64,000 bases of DNA from positions 1 to 64,000 of the forward strand of contig JAHBXE010000008.1 in NCBI GenBank assembly GCA_019636625.1. Reading direction: 5' to 3'. Source of the stretch: Phycisphaeraceae bacterium (GTDB lineage Bacteria; Planctomycetota; Phycisphaerae; Phycisphaerales; UBA1924). Below the pieces are notes generated by a model. That model was not told where the DNA came from. It saw only the letters and a list, made by a program, of their open reading frames with translations, and made no database searches. How positions within the stretch are numbered: the first letter of the stretch is position 1; each line of letters begins with the position of its first letter. Positions 1 to 11,401 of this stretch are shown piece by piece. The translations under genes and the position numbers were made by a program.

Positions 1-92
1 CAAAGAACCAGTATCATCAACCGTATTGGGCTTGACTTCTGTATTCGGAATGGGAACAGGTATTTCCCCAATACGAAGCAGCACCACCATAT
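1..92 (-). rRNA. rrf: 5S ribosomal RNA, 3' end cut by window edge
   Basis: Read on the minus strand, the segment contains the 5S core TTCCCATTCCGAATACAGAA followed by GTCAAGCCC, which matches the conserved bacterial 5S loop A/helix III region. The 5' end is placed near 92 at GGTGGTGCTGC. The last roughly 25-30 nt of the gene lie outside the window. It follows the 23S gene on the same strand. Its base composition is clearly more AT-rich than the chromosome beyond about 1.2 kb, so it may not belong to the same organism (see findings). Confidence 0.85.
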
Positions 93-232
93 ATATACAT
101 GAACAGACCATCAAATACAGAACCAAACTATACACAAAAGCGCATCATTTGCAAGGTAAAACCTTGAATATCCTATATCTAAAGTCATATACCGTAGTAT
201 ATTAACAGCAGAATATATTGCATTGAACAAAA
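93..232 (-). other. 23S-5S internal spacer
   Basis: This spacer of about 140 nt lies between the 23S 3' end and the 5S 5' end and is very AT-rich, with runs such as ATATATATACATG. No tRNA is visible in it. In a genome whose genes are about two-thirds G+C, a spacer this AT-rich is out of character and supports a foreign or chimeric origin of this end of the contig. Confidence 0.7.
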
Positions 233-2965
<2,733 letters not shown>

Positions 2966-3232
2966 CACCAAACAGTCGCCACGCGCCGGCGCTCCACTCG
3001 GCTTTCGCCTCGCTTCGCACCAACCCGGAGCCGCCCCGGACTGACAAGAGTCCGGAACCTGCGGTGTTCCAGTTCGATCACATTTTCAACCATTCAGCAC
3101 TCGTTGCTTTCGGTGTGCAACATTGGATCGCGGCCATGGAAGCACGCGATCCACAGCTCCAGCCGTCCTGAGCCGGTGGGCGTTTGAGAAAACCCATCGG
3201 AGACGCTGGAGCAGACGTCATTCCTATCCGGA

Positions 3233-3242
3233 TGTCAAAGAG
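3233..3242 (-). promoter_or_regulatory. boxA-like rRNA antitermination element
   Basis: Minus-strand CTCTTTGACA resembles the boxA element (TGCTCTTTGACA or TGCTCTTTAACA) found in bacterial rRNA leaders, where NusB/NusE bind to suppress termination. It lies about 270 nt upstream of the mature 23S. An independent boxA would suit a 23S gene separated from 16S. The match is short, so confidence is moderate. Confidence 0.4.
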
Positions 3243-3324
3243 GCCGTCCGAGCTTTGGGTTCAACCCTGGTCTCGGATTCCGCTGCCGTGTTCTGGCGTT
3301 GGAGCGACTTTCTTGATCCTTCAA

Positions 3325-3355
3325 GTCGCGGGGGGAGTCTAGACACCCCCGCGAC
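3325..3355 (-). terminator. Hairpin terminator of the pilus operon (probable)
   Basis: A perfect 10-bp stem (GTCGCGGGGG / CCCCCGCGAC) encloses an 11-nt loop, about 30 nt past the stop of the preceding minus-strand CDS. A weaker outer stem extends it to 3312-3364. There is no long U-tract, so it is either a weak intrinsic terminator or a transcript-end structure separating the pilus operon from 23S. Confidence 0.5.
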
Positions 3356-3384
3356 GGGGTCAAGTGTCCGTGAAGTTTTTCAGT

Positions 3385-5562
3385 TCAACCGCCGCCGCCA
3401 CCCCCACCACCGCCGCCGCCGCCCGGCGGGGGTCGTTCATCGCGACGCCGCGGATCCGGCGTTGCCGTCGGCTCCGGACGCCGCTCCACAACGGGGATAA
3501 TGGGCTGGCCCTGATTCTCGCCGTCCTTCGAAGACGCCGCGACCAGTCGCTGAACGTCCGATTTCTCATCTTCGATCGTGCCGCGGATGGAGATCGTTCC
3601 ATCATGGCCCCGGAGAAAGACTTGCGAACGCGCACTGGCGCCCGACCCCGGGGTCTTGGCAACATCGATAAGGTACGTATCGAACGCAACCCGAACCTGG
3701 CCTTCCCATGCCTTGGCGTTTTCAGGCAAGGTGATCGTGGGCTGTTCCGGCTGCGAGGGCGTACTCGCCTGGCGACCGCCGCCACCCTCGCCGCCTTCGT
3801 TAATCGCAATGCCGCGGCCGGGCTGCTGCGGCTGGAGCCGACCCGGCAAAGTCGGGGCACGGGCAGGCTCAGGCTGTGTCTGCTGAACGGGGTCCGCCGC
3901 GGCCAAGGCCTTGAGATCGTAAATCGGGAGCTTGGCAGGATCGGGGAGTTTGACGCTCCCCGCCAGCACATCCCCCGCTTCCAGGTTGACCGTCACGGGG
4001 CGGTAATACCCGTAGAAGAACTGGTACAACTCCGCGCGGGCACGGGCGGGGCCCTGCATGTCGGCCTCGGTCGCGCTCGCGAAGTAGTAATACCTGTCGG
4101 CGAGGACGTACACCGGGGTCGACCACTCGGAGGGCTTGCTCGTCATCACGGGGCTCTTGCCCAGGTCCTGCTGTTCCGCCACGAGCGAAGCGCCGCGGCC
4201 GAAAGCGGGGTTGATGAGCTGAACACTTATGCGGTAGCGGTAGGTCTTGCCCGGCTCCACCGTGAGGTCGTGCCCCCAGACACGAACGGACGGATTATCC
4301 AGCAGCGAACGGAAGGCCTGGGTCGTCGGCGCGGCCGCGGGTTCCTGCGGGATCGGGTTGCCCTGCGGATCAAAGCCCAGCACCTTCAGGTCAGCCTCGA
4401 CTTTTGCCACCTGCTCTTCGTTCTTCTTGAGCTGCTCGCGGATCGGGCGTTGCCGCTGTTCGATCTGACGCGAATCGCGATCGGGATCGGACCGTGGCGG
4501 AGGAGCGCCGCCTCCACCGCCACCGCCGCCCTTTCCACCACCGCCACCACCGCCGGATGTCGGGCCAGCGGGCTGCCTCGTGGATGGGGCGCCGGCTTCT
4601 TCCAACCGCTTCTTGATGTTCTCCTGCTCGCGCATCAACCGCTGGTGAAGCTCGGCGAGACGGCGAACCTCGGTCGTCTTGCCGACCTCGCCACCCTTGA
4701 CCGCTTCCGACGGGGGCTTCCACGCCGGGCCTGCGATCACGCGGTAGTACGTGGGGCGAAGGATTGACTCTGATGCGCTGCGAACCTCCATGACAAGGTC
4801 CGCGATGTCAGCCGTTGTACGGACGCTCTTCAGAAGGTCAGGCACACCCTTGCCCGGAGGCGCGGCGACGGTCTTCGTCGCGGACCACTCCCCGTTCGAC
4901 GTTTGTTCCTGCCGCTCGAGCACCACACCGACAATTTCCATCTGGTCCCGCCACCAACCAGCCGGGTAGGGTGCCCCGCCTTCCGCGTTCAGGAGCGCCG
5001 AGCGGAGCGCGGCCCCATCGAACGTGGCCTCGACACTGACCGACGCTTTGTCGAACGGCTGGGCCGCGGGGAGAAGCTTGGCCAGTTCGGCATTGAAGTG
5101 CGGCTCGGTCGGGTCGAGCGTGTTGCGGTACGCCGCGGCAACGGGCACGGTTGGCGCGGGCAGGTTCAAGGTCGCCAGTCGCTGGCCACCGGCGGTGGCG
5201 TCGATCTTGGTGTCCACGATCCCCTGCACCGCGCTCCCCTTACCGAAGGAAGCGATGCGGTTCGACGGGGCGACCGGAGCGGACCGACGCTGCTTGAAGT
5301 CTTCCACGAGGTCCATGCTGGGAACCTCGGGCAACTTGAGGACCTCGGCGGGCGTGTTGAGCTTGCCCTGGATCTCGTCGGCCCGGCGCTTTACGGGTTC
5401 GAAGGCCTGCCCGGGTGAGATGGGCTGGCCGGCGCCGACCTTGATCGTGTTGGGTTCGTAGAGGAACTGCATCGCCACCACGCCGAGGAAGACGACCGAC
5501 ACGGCGCCGAGAACGAGCTTCTCGATGTTCTGTTCAAAGAATCCGACACCCTTGAGTTTCAT
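3385..5562 (-). CDS. Inner-membrane protein of type IV pilus operon (PilP position)
   Basis: This 725-residue protein is encoded third after PilM and a PilO-like protein and probably belongs to the same pilus or secretion inner-membrane platform. One membrane helix sits at about residues 14-34 and the rest is predicted periplasmic. A glycine tract interrupted by one lysine (about 340-370) and a run of glycines at the very C-terminus make it low-complexity in places. The GTG at 5571 would also open the frame, but ATG 5562 has AGGTGAG placed 5 nt upstream and is preferred. A 76-nt gap separates it from the PilO-like gene. I do not recognise a named domain; calling it PilP-like rests on position only. 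A terminator-like hairpin follows. Confidence 0.8.
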   Translation of the reverse strand: MKLKGVGFFEQNIEKLVLGAVSVVFLGVVAMQFLYEPNTIKVGAGQPISPGQAFEPVKRRADEIQGKLNTPAEVLKLPEVPSMDLVEDFKQRRSAPVAPSNRIASFGKGSAVQGIVDTKIDATAGGQRLATLNLPAPTVPVAAAYRNTLDPTEPHFNAELAKLLPAAQPFDKASVSVEATFDGAALRSALLNAEGGAPYPAGWWRDQMEIVGVVLERQEQTSNGEWSATKTVAAPPGKGVPDLLKSVRTTADIADLVMEVRSASESILRPTYYRVIAGPAWKPPSEAVKGGEVGKTTEVRRLAELHQRLMREQENIKKRLEEAGAPSTRQPAGPTSGGGGGGGKGGGGGGGGAPPPRSDPDRDSRQIEQRQRPIREQLKKNEEQVAKVEADLKVLGFDPQGNPIPQEPAAAPTTQAFRSLLDNPSVRVWGHDLTVEPGKTYRYRISVQLINPAFGRGASLVAEQQDLGKSPVMTSKPSEWSTPVYVLADRYYYFASATEADMQGPARARAELYQFFYGYYRPVTVNLEAGDVLAGSVKLPDPAKLPIYDLKALAAADPVQQTQPEPARAPTLPGRLQPQQPGRGIAINEGGEGGGGRQASTPSQPEQPTITLPENAKAWEGQVRVAFDTYLIDVAKTPGSGASARSQVFLRGHDGTISIRGTIEDEKSDVQRLVAASSKDGENQGQPIIPVVERRPEPTATPDPRRRDERPPPGGGGGGGGGGGG

Positions 5563-5638
5563 GGTGCTCACCTGTTTCTGGATCGATCCTGTCCGTTCCT
5601 TGCACTGCCGCGAACCACGCTGCTTCTCGCTTCGACGC

Positions 5639-6964
5639 TCACTTCGGGCCGGGGCGCTTCGTGCTGCGTCCGCTCTTGGCGGGAGCCTTGGAACGACCGC
5701 CCTCGTCGTCCGCTCCGCCGCGGGCTCGGGGCGGCGGAGCGGCCGGCGCGGCGGCCATGGAGGTGTCCTCGGCCCCGGCGGATTCGCGGCGCTTCTTCTC
5801 GGCTTCCGGCATGTTGGCGGTGATCCAGCTCTTGAGCCAGATGGACTCGATCGTCACTTCGGCCTTCACCACGTGCTCTTCACCGTAGTAGAAGCCGCGG
5901 CCGAGGTCCGCGGTGGTGTCGGCTTCCGTGACGTCCACATCGACCACGGACATGAAGTTGGTACGCGACACCGCATTGATGAACTCAGGCAACCTCGACG
6001 ACGACACGATGACCGTCATCACCGCGGTGCGAACGTCGTAGACCGTGTTTGAGGCGCCGCCCTTGCGGCCCGAAACACTGTCAAAGTGTGCCTCGCGGTT
6101 CATGAGCGCGATCTTCTCGACCCGCTTCACGACCGACTGCTCAACGCCGGCGAGGCGGCCGTTGATCGTGTTGGCCTCCTTCACCGCCAGGAAGAGATCG
6201 CGGATGGCCCAGTAGTCCTCCTGCCACAGCCAGCATTCCTCCACCGGCGGGGGCTGGGGCGGGATGCTGCGGGGAACATCGGGGGGCAGACAGTCCGTCG
6301 TGGCGTAGACCGAGATGGACTGCGCGTGCGACTTGTACTGACCAATGCGGAGCTTGACCATGTGCTCGAGGTGAGCCTTGGCCTCTTCTTCCGTCATCTT
6401 GTCCGTGTTGCGCTCCGCCTTGAGGCGATCAATGGCCTGGCGATCGGCCTCACGCAGGACCTCCGCGACGCGGACGGGGTCCGCCGCGGGACCGGCCTTC
6501 ACCTCGTCGAGGAGCTTCTGGTACACCGAGGGCTTGCCCGCCGTGCCGACCAGGAGCTCGATGAACTCCAGCGTGCGCGTCGAGTTGGCGGGCGTCGGGA
6601 ACACGCCATCGAGCAGGGGCGCATGCCCGGCCTTGTTGATGGCTTCCGCCTCAACCGTGATGCGTTTGACCTGGTCCTCGATCTTCTGGCGGTGGGTGCG
6701 GAAGTAGGCGGTCGCCGCTTCATTGGGGGCCGGCCACGGGAACTCGATCGACTTGCCCCCCGGCACGGCGGGCGGGATCGAGTACGTGACCTTGGCGGCG
6801 TCGAGCTGCGAGTTCACCTGCGTCACGGCTTTCTCGCGGCTCTTGCGGATCTTCGAGTTCCACATCGAGCTGCCGACGAACGCCGCGGGGAGGATCAGCA
6901 GGATCACCGCGGAAAGGATGACGATCGTGAGGTTCGACTTGACCCAGGCCATGATGTTCTTCAC
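5639..6964 (-). CDS. PilO-like type IV pilus assembly inner-membrane protein
   Basis: The protein has 441 residues with one N-terminal membrane helix (about 12-34), a charged segment likely to form a coiled coil (about 36-60), a long helical periplasmic part and a Pro/Ala/basic tail (about 395-441). This topology matches PilN/PilO, which bridge the cytoplasmic PilM ring to the secretin. Its ATG overlaps the PilM stop by 4 nt (ATGA), indicating translational coupling. It is about twice the size of ordinary PilO (about 200 residues). Sequence similarity to PilO is not obvious by eye, so the assignment depends on topology and neighbour. A general secretion GspL/M-like role is the main alternative. 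Confidence 0.72.
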   Translation of the reverse strand: MKNIMAWVKSNLTIVILSAVILLILPAAFVGSSMWNSKIRKSREKAVTQVNSQLDAAKVTYSIPPAVPGGKSIEFPWPAPNEAATAYFRTHRQKIEDQVKRITVEAEAINKAGHAPLLDGVFPTPANSTRTLEFIELLVGTAGKPSVYQKLLDEVKAGPAADPVRVAEVLREADRQAIDRLKAERNTDKMTEEEAKAHLEHMVKLRIGQYKSHAQSISVYATTDCLPPDVPRSIPPQPPPVEECWLWQEDYWAIRDLFLAVKEANTINGRLAGVEQSVVKRVEKIALMNREAHFDSVSGRKGGASNTVYDVRTAVMTVIVSSSRLPEFINAVSRTNFMSVVDVDVTEADTTADLGRGFYYGEEHVVKAEVTIESIWLKSWITANMPEAEKKRRESAGAEDTSMAAAPAAPPPRARGGADDEGGRSKAPAKSGRSTKRPGPK

Positions 6965-9003
6965 TTGGGCTCTCCCTCAGACTTGGGTGCCGGCGGATTG
7001 ATCATGTTGCTCCACTGGACACGGAACGTGGTGACGGTCGTGCCCTCCGCAATCGGGGGCGTCGCCGGCAACGGGGCCAGACGCCCGATGGCTTCGAGCG
7101 CGGACGCTGTGGACTGGTCGGGGGTGGAGGACGCGGCGCCCGCGTTCGGATCAAAGGCCCCGGCCCCGGGCGAGCCGCCGCCCTCACCCATGATGGCACC
7201 GCCGCGCCCGCCGCCCGAGGGGCCGAACCGGCCCATGATGCCCGTCCTGGTCTCCGGGACGCCCGTTTGCGTGACCCCCGGCCCGGCCGGCTCGCTGCGA
7301 CCGCCGCCAACCTCGGTGCCCACAACACGGGACGGGTTCGGCGTTACCTCGATGTCGTACGGCACGCCCGGGCGCTTGGCGTTGGCCTTCAGCCACGCAT
7401 CGATGGTGCTGATGACCAGCTTCTGCGCGTCGGCCTGCGTCGCCGCGGCGGTTGTCGAGATTTCCATCGTCACTTCGATCGAGGGACGCGGCGGCGGAGG
7501 CGGCGAGCCGTCCGCCGGGGGCGGCGGCGGCACGTAGTTGGGATCGTTGCTGTGGTCGACGGGCGGCGAATAGTCCATCGACAGCGACTTGACGATGAAC
7601 ACCGGATCGCCGTCCTTGGTCGGCGCCTTGGCCTGAGCCGACTGGAGCATCAAGCCCACATCGTTGAGAATCTTCGCCGGGATGTCGCGGTTCTCCAGCA
7701 GGTTCAGCACCTGGCCGACGACCGGGTTCTCCTGCCCGGCCTGCAGGACGTCCTGCGCGTCGTTCTTGAGCGAGTTGACCCGTGAAATCACCGCGTCGAT
7801 CTCGCGCGGCGGCGGGTTGTCGTTGACCGCCGTGCTGTCGATGAACGGTCGGACGAACATCGCCGCGCCGGCGGCGACGGCGACACCCGCCGCGACACCG
7901 AACCACTTGACCTTCCGCTGCCACATCGCGGTCTTGATGACCGACGCGGGCATGAGGTTCGCCTCGAGCGTCGCCATGCCCAGGCCCTGCAGCGCCAACC
8001 CGTAGGCCGTCGCGAACTGCAGCGTCTGGGCCTGGAACTCGCCGGCCCTCGGGCCCTCGAGGCTGAGCCGCTTGAACTGCTCGAGGCGGAACACATCCAT
8101 CTGCACCTGCTGCCGCAGGTACTTGCGGAGCCCGGGGAGGCGGAAGGTGGAGCCCAGGCCGATGAGCCGCTCGAGCTTGGCGTCCTTGTGCAGCGACTGG
8201 TAGTAGCCGATCGAACGCTGAACATCCTGCGCCAGGTCGCCGAAGATCGGGCGCATGGCCTGGAAGATATGGCGTGCGTGCTTGCTGCTCTCCGCTTCCC
8301 GCTTGAGTTTCTCCGCCTTGGGGTAGCTGAGCTGGAACGCGTTCACGAGCGCCTCGGTGAAGTGGTGCCCGCCGATGGGGAACGTGCGGATCCACACGCG
8401 CCCGGCCTCCGCGATGACCAGGTCCGTCGACGTCGTGCCGATGTCGAGGATGATGGTGCCGGGGGTCTTCTCGGTGAACGACAAGTCGAACGCCAGGGCG
8501 TTGTAGGCCGCGACGGGGGAGAGCGTCACGTAGTCGGGCGTGATGCCGACCTCTTCGTACATCGTGAGGCGTTCCATGATGCGCTCACGCGTGATGGCGA
8601 AGATGCCGACCTCGATATCGGGCGAGTCGTCGCTCTTGAACGTCTGGTAGTCCCACTCGACCTGTTCGATCGGGAATGGGATCTGCTGCACCGCCTCGAA
8701 CTTGACGATGTCCGGCACCTTCTTGGGCTCGACGGGAGGCAGCTTCGCGAAGCGGGCGAACGCGGAGTGGCCCGGCACGGAGATCGCTACGCTCGCGTTC
8801 CCCAGGTCCACCTGGTTGATGAACGCCCCGAGGCCGATGCGCATCGCATCGTTCTGATCAATCCCGGGAGTTGACAATACAGCCTTGTGGGGGACGTGAA
8901 TGAAGTCGGCAACACGGACGCCGTCGCCCGCGGCTTCAAGCTTCAGGCCCTTGATGGAGCCCGCTCCGATTTCAATACCCCAGCACACGCTCGATGATGG
9001 CAT
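6961..9003 (-). CDS. pilM: Type IV pilus assembly protein PilM, fused to a PilN-like segment
   Basis: Residues 1 to about 350 are an actin-fold ATPase of the PilM/FtsA type: CWGIEIGAGSIKGLKL at the start, phosphate-binding DIGTTSTDL near 188, and IGLGSTFRLPGL near 281. A membrane helix at about 366-384 and a 295-residue Pro/Gly-rich extension follow, so PilM is joined to what looks like the PilN partner. Ordinary PilM is about 350 residues. The longer frame starts at 9123, but ATG 9003 has GAAGGAG 5 nt upstream and begins exactly where PilM homologues start. It heads a three-gene operon and overlaps the next gene by 4 nt. Expected role: cytoplasmic ring of the pilus or secretion platform. Confidence 0.88.
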   Translation of the reverse strand: MPSSSVCWGIEIGAGSIKGLKLEAAGDGVRVADFIHVPHKAVLSTPGIDQNDAMRIGLGAFINQVDLGNASVAISVPGHSAFARFAKLPPVEPKKVPDIVKFEAVQQIPFPIEQVEWDYQTFKSDDSPDIEVGIFAITRERIMERLTMYEEVGITPDYVTLSPVAAYNALAFDLSFTEKTPGTIILDIGTTSTDLVIAEAGRVWIRTFPIGGHHFTEALVNAFQLSYPKAEKLKREAESSKHARHIFQAMRPIFGDLAQDVQRSIGYYQSLHKDAKLERLIGLGSTFRLPGLRKYLRQQVQMDVFRLEQFKRLSLEGPRAGEFQAQTLQFATAYGLALQGLGMATLEANLMPASVIKTAMWQRKVKWFGVAAGVAVAAGAAMFVRPFIDSTAVNDNPPPREIDAVISRVNSLKNDAQDVLQAGQENPVVGQVLNLLENRDIPAKILNDVGLMLQSAQAKAPTKDGDPVFIVKSLSMDYSPPVDHSNDPNYVPPPPPADGSPPPPPRPSIEVTMEISTTAAATQADAQKLVISTIDAWLKANAKRPGVPYDIEVTPNPSRVVGTEVGGGRSEPAGPGVTQTGVPETRTGIMGRFGPSGGGRGGAIMGEGGGSPGAGAFDPNAGAASSTPDQSTASALEAIGRLAPLPATPPIAEGTTVTTFRVQWSNMINPPAPKSEGEPK

Positions 9004-9204
9004 GGAAACTCCTTCGGTCCTTTCCCGCGGTTCGCCGGGTGAGGGCGGGTGGGGCGGGGGGCGTGGGGAAGGCAAACCCGGCCGCGGGGCCGGGATGGTA
9101 CTAGGCCGGCGCTCACCCTGCATCGCCGATTCCCAGAGGTTACGCCACCTTTCGGCTGGCAGTTCCGGGGATGGTCGTTCGCCGGCGCGGCTGTTACATG
9201 GACG

Positions 9205-10560
9205 TTACCCGCCCGACATCATCACCACCCCACCGCACGACACCAGCGCCATCCCCTCGGGGTCGACGGACAGGCCGTAACGGACCAACTTGGCGGAAGT
9301 GGGCCGAGCGATCTGGATGGCCGCCACGATGTTCCCGGTTGAGCACCAGCGGGTTGGGTTCTGCTGCCACGCCATGGCGGCGACAAGATCATCCGGCTTG
9401 AGGTCGGTCACCAATCGCAGCATCGCCCTGTCGTGGTTCATGACCCGGCTGCGGAACTCGTCCGCTCCTTGGGCGCCCTCCTTGAGGCTCTGCTGATCGC
9501 CGAACATGGGACCGACGTGGCTGAGGTCGGCAGAGGAGACGACCAGGGTCCTCCCGCCGACATCCGCCATCGCCCCGCGGACCGCCTCCACAAAGGGGGC
9601 CAAGGCGAGCCCCCGCCCGTCGTAGGACTCTCCCTGGTTCATCGCCGGATCGTGGATCAGTACCCCGAGAACGGGCACGTGACGCCCCGTCGAATCCGGG
9701 CCCAGGCAGTGCTGAATCCATGGAATTTGAAGCTCGATGGAGTGCTCACGCTCGTGATCGAACCGGTGCTCCAACCCCTTGGCGGCAAGATCGGGACCGA
9801 GCCGTTTCTTGATCGCGCCAAGGAACGTTTCATCCACGGGGCTTGTGCCCAGCGCCGTCTGGAAGCCCTTGTCGCAGATGGTCACTCCCGTTCCCGACCC
9901 GAAGTGATTCGTGCCCAGAATCAGGACCCGATCGGGGCGGCCGATGCCCCGCATCCGTCCCCAGACGGAGGCATACCCGACCCAGCCCCGCGGATAGTCC
10001 AGATGGGGCGCCATCAACGCCACGGGAAGCCCGGGAAAGGTCTGATCCGGGGCACCGGCCAGCACCGAATCGATCCACTTGTCCAAGGCCTCGCGCAGCA
10101 CTTCCGCCGCCAGTTCCCTTTTTTGTTCTTCGGTGGGCTCGGCCTGCACCCTCGCGGCCACGAGCATGTCAGTCAACGCCTCTGTTGCCGCGGGGGGCAG
10201 GTTCGGCGCGGCGTCAAAGTCAGCCCGGACCTTGGCAATCATGGCGTCCGCAGCTGGCCCCTCGAGCAGCCCGGCGTGATCAAGTTGGGCGACCACGCGC
10301 TGCACATGCTCCACACCCAAACCTTGACCAAACGAAGCAGCCACTTGTTCGATCGTGCGGGTACCATCCAGAAGGGGAATCAGGTTGCCGAGTTCGGGCA
10401 CAATGACGACCATCTGGTCCGAAATTTGACGGGCATCGGAGAGGCCGAGCATCCGCCGGCCTTCAGCTTCGATGGGAAAGCCGCGGACATGCCGCATTTT
10501 CGGCCGCTGCTGGTGCGGTTTGGAAGGGTCGAACGTCGGACCGGTTGCATCCTGGCTCAT
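9205..10560 (-). CDS. MEMO-family protein (AmmeMemoRadiSam system protein B)
   Basis: The protein has 451 residues from ATG 10560. Residues about 185-451 form a MEMO1 domain (a fold related to LigB-type dioxygenases), with APHLDYPRG, GTNHFGSG, HEREHSIELQIPW and SSADLSHVGP carrying the conserved metal-site histidines and aspartates. Residues about 25-120 are a helical N-terminal region that may be a PqqD-like or winged-helix domain. The open frame runs on to 11058, but that extension overlaps two plus-strand genes and lacks a recognisable domain. The usual partners (AMMECR1 and the AmmeMemoRadiSam radical SAM enzyme) are not in the window. Cellular role is unknown even for the family. It diverges from the gene at 10645 across 84 bp. 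Confidence 0.85.
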   Translation of the reverse strand: MSQDATGPTFDPSKPHQQRPKMRHVRGFPIEAEGRRMLGLSDARQISDQMVVIVPELGNLIPLLDGTRTIEQVAASFGQGLGVEHVQRVVAQLDHAGLLEGPAADAMIAKVRADFDAAPNLPPAATEALTDMLVAARVQAEPTEEQKRELAAEVLREALDKWIDSVLAGAPDQTFPGLPVALMAPHLDYPRGWVGYASVWGRMRGIGRPDRVLILGTNHFGSGTGVTICDKGFQTALGTSPVDETFLGAIKKRLGPDLAAKGLEHRFDHEREHSIELQIPWIQHCLGPDSTGRHVPVLGVLIHDPAMNQGESYDGRGLALAPFVEAVRGAMADVGGRTLVVSSADLSHVGPMFGDQQSLKEGAQGADEFRSRVMNHDRAMLRLVTDLKPDDLVAAMAWQQNPTRWCSTGNIVAAIQIARPTSAKLVRYGLSVDPEGMALVSCGGVVMMSGG

Positions 10561-10644
10561 GGGCAGGGAGTGTAGCGCGGGCTGGACGTTTGGCCGCAGC
10601 CTTCCAATACTCTCCCCCTTCTTCTTTGTATCAGGATGCCCGCC

Positions 10645-10962
10645 ATGCCCATCGCGCTGAAAGCCGGACAGAAGATCACCTGCACGATCACGAAGACCCC
10701 TCGCAAGGCGGCGGCTATCGACACGATCGAGCGCCTGATGCGTCAGGACCCCGCTGTCAAGCGTGGTCTCCGGCGGGCGCAACGGCGCCGGCGCCAGGAC
10801 ATGGTTGTCTACAACCGCGGCAACCGCGACTGGTACAAGCGGGAGATCTGCGGCAAGCAGGTGGCCGCGAAGACGGGCGCGACGTGGACCATGACCTACA
10901 GCCACCAGATCCTGCCGGAGCTGGCGTCGCTCGAGGGGTACGTTTCCGTCAAGGGCGCCTGA
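10645..10962 (+). CDS. Small basic conserved protein of unknown function
   Basis: A 105-residue protein from ATG 10645 (CAGGATG lies about 7 nt upstream; an ATG at 10636 would leave no room for it). It is rich in Arg and Lys, with a cluster RRAQRRRR at about residues 44-51, and has balanced aromatic content (VVYNRGNRDWYKREICGK), which argues for a real folded protein. The basic patch suggests nucleic-acid or ribosome contact, but I recognise no family. It is followed after 13 nt by a copper-binding lipoprotein gene on the same strand, so the two are probably co-transcribed. Confidence 0.75.
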   Translation: MPIALKAGQKITCTITKTPRKAAAIDTIERLMRQDPAVKRGLRRAQRRRRQDMVVYNRGNRDWYKREICGKQVAAKTGATWTMTYSHQILPELASLEGYVSVKGA

Positions 10963-10975
10963 GAGGAGCCGACAA

Positions 10976-11389
10976 ATGAAGACTTCGCGACTGATCCGGG
11001 CCGGCATGCTGGCCGCGGCGGTGATGTGCCTTTCCGCGTGCAAGCAAGAGGCGAGCAAGCCCCCTGCGGCGACGGCCCCCGAGGCGGTCTACACGGTGCG
11101 GGGCAAGATCGTGTCCCTCCCGGACCCGGCCAAGCCCGGGAGTTCGCTGCAGATCATGCACGAGCCGATCGACAACTTTGTCCGGCAGGACGGCAAGCTG
11201 GGCATGGATTCGATGACAATGCCGTTCCCCTTGGCCAAGGGCGTTTCGCTGGAAGGCTTCGCGGCTGGGGATGTCGTCGAGGTCACGTTCGAGGTGCGAT
11301 GGAAGAGCCAGCCGCGGTTTCAGACCACCAAACTGGTGAAGCTCCCGCCGGACACACCGGTGAGGCAGGGAAAGGCCGGCGGAAACTAG
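10976..11389 (+). CDS. CusF-like copper-binding lipoprotein
   Basis: The 137-residue protein has a lipoprotein signal (lipobox LSAC, Cys22) and a CusF-type OB-fold domain at about residues 38-125. The HEPI histidine and the two methionines of DSMTMPF correspond to the H and M-x-M copper ligands of CusF. The Trp that caps the metal in E. coli CusF is replaced by Met (GMDSMTM), as is common in distant members. Predicted periplasmic Cu(I)/Ag(I) carrier or part of copper regulation. GAGGAG sits 8 nt before the ATG. No CusABC efflux genes are nearby, so its partner is not identifiable here. Confidence 0.8.
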   Translation: MKTSRLIRAGMLAAAVMCLSACKQEASKPPAATAPEAVYTVRGKIVSLPDPAKPGSSLQIMHEPIDNFVRQDGKLGMDSMTMPFPLAKGVSLEGFAAGDVVEVTFEVRWKSQPRFQTTKLVKLPPDTPVRQGKAGGN

Positions 11390-11401
11390 CGCACAAAGAA
11401 A

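Larger units (their letters stand above)
2966..3384 (-). other. Pre-23S leader region without a gene
   Basis: These 419 bases lie between the pilus operon and the mature 23S 5' end. They hold a terminator-like hairpin (3325-3355), a boxA-like element (3233-3242) and transcribed leader, but no tRNA and no convincing ORF. A 23S promoter must lie here if the gene is independently transcribed. TTGACA occurs within the boxA-like element, but no good -10 hexamer follows 17 nt later, so I do not call a promoter. Confidence 0.6.

Noticed and set aside
3233-3262. TTGACA near 3233 as the -35 of a 23S promoter
   Set aside because: The hexamer 17 nt downstream is TCTGCT, a poor -10, and the site fits a boxA element better.
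3385-3430. Poly-glycine coding tract as a CRISPR or tandem-repeat array
   Set aside because: It is a GC-rich glycine codon run inside a gene, without spacer structure.
3364-4767. 467-residue plus-strand frame opposite the third pilus-operon gene
   Set aside because: Composition is Arg/Pro/Ala/Gly/His-heavy, the frame is the complement of a better-supported gene with a membrane helix, operon position and RBS, and no domain is visible.
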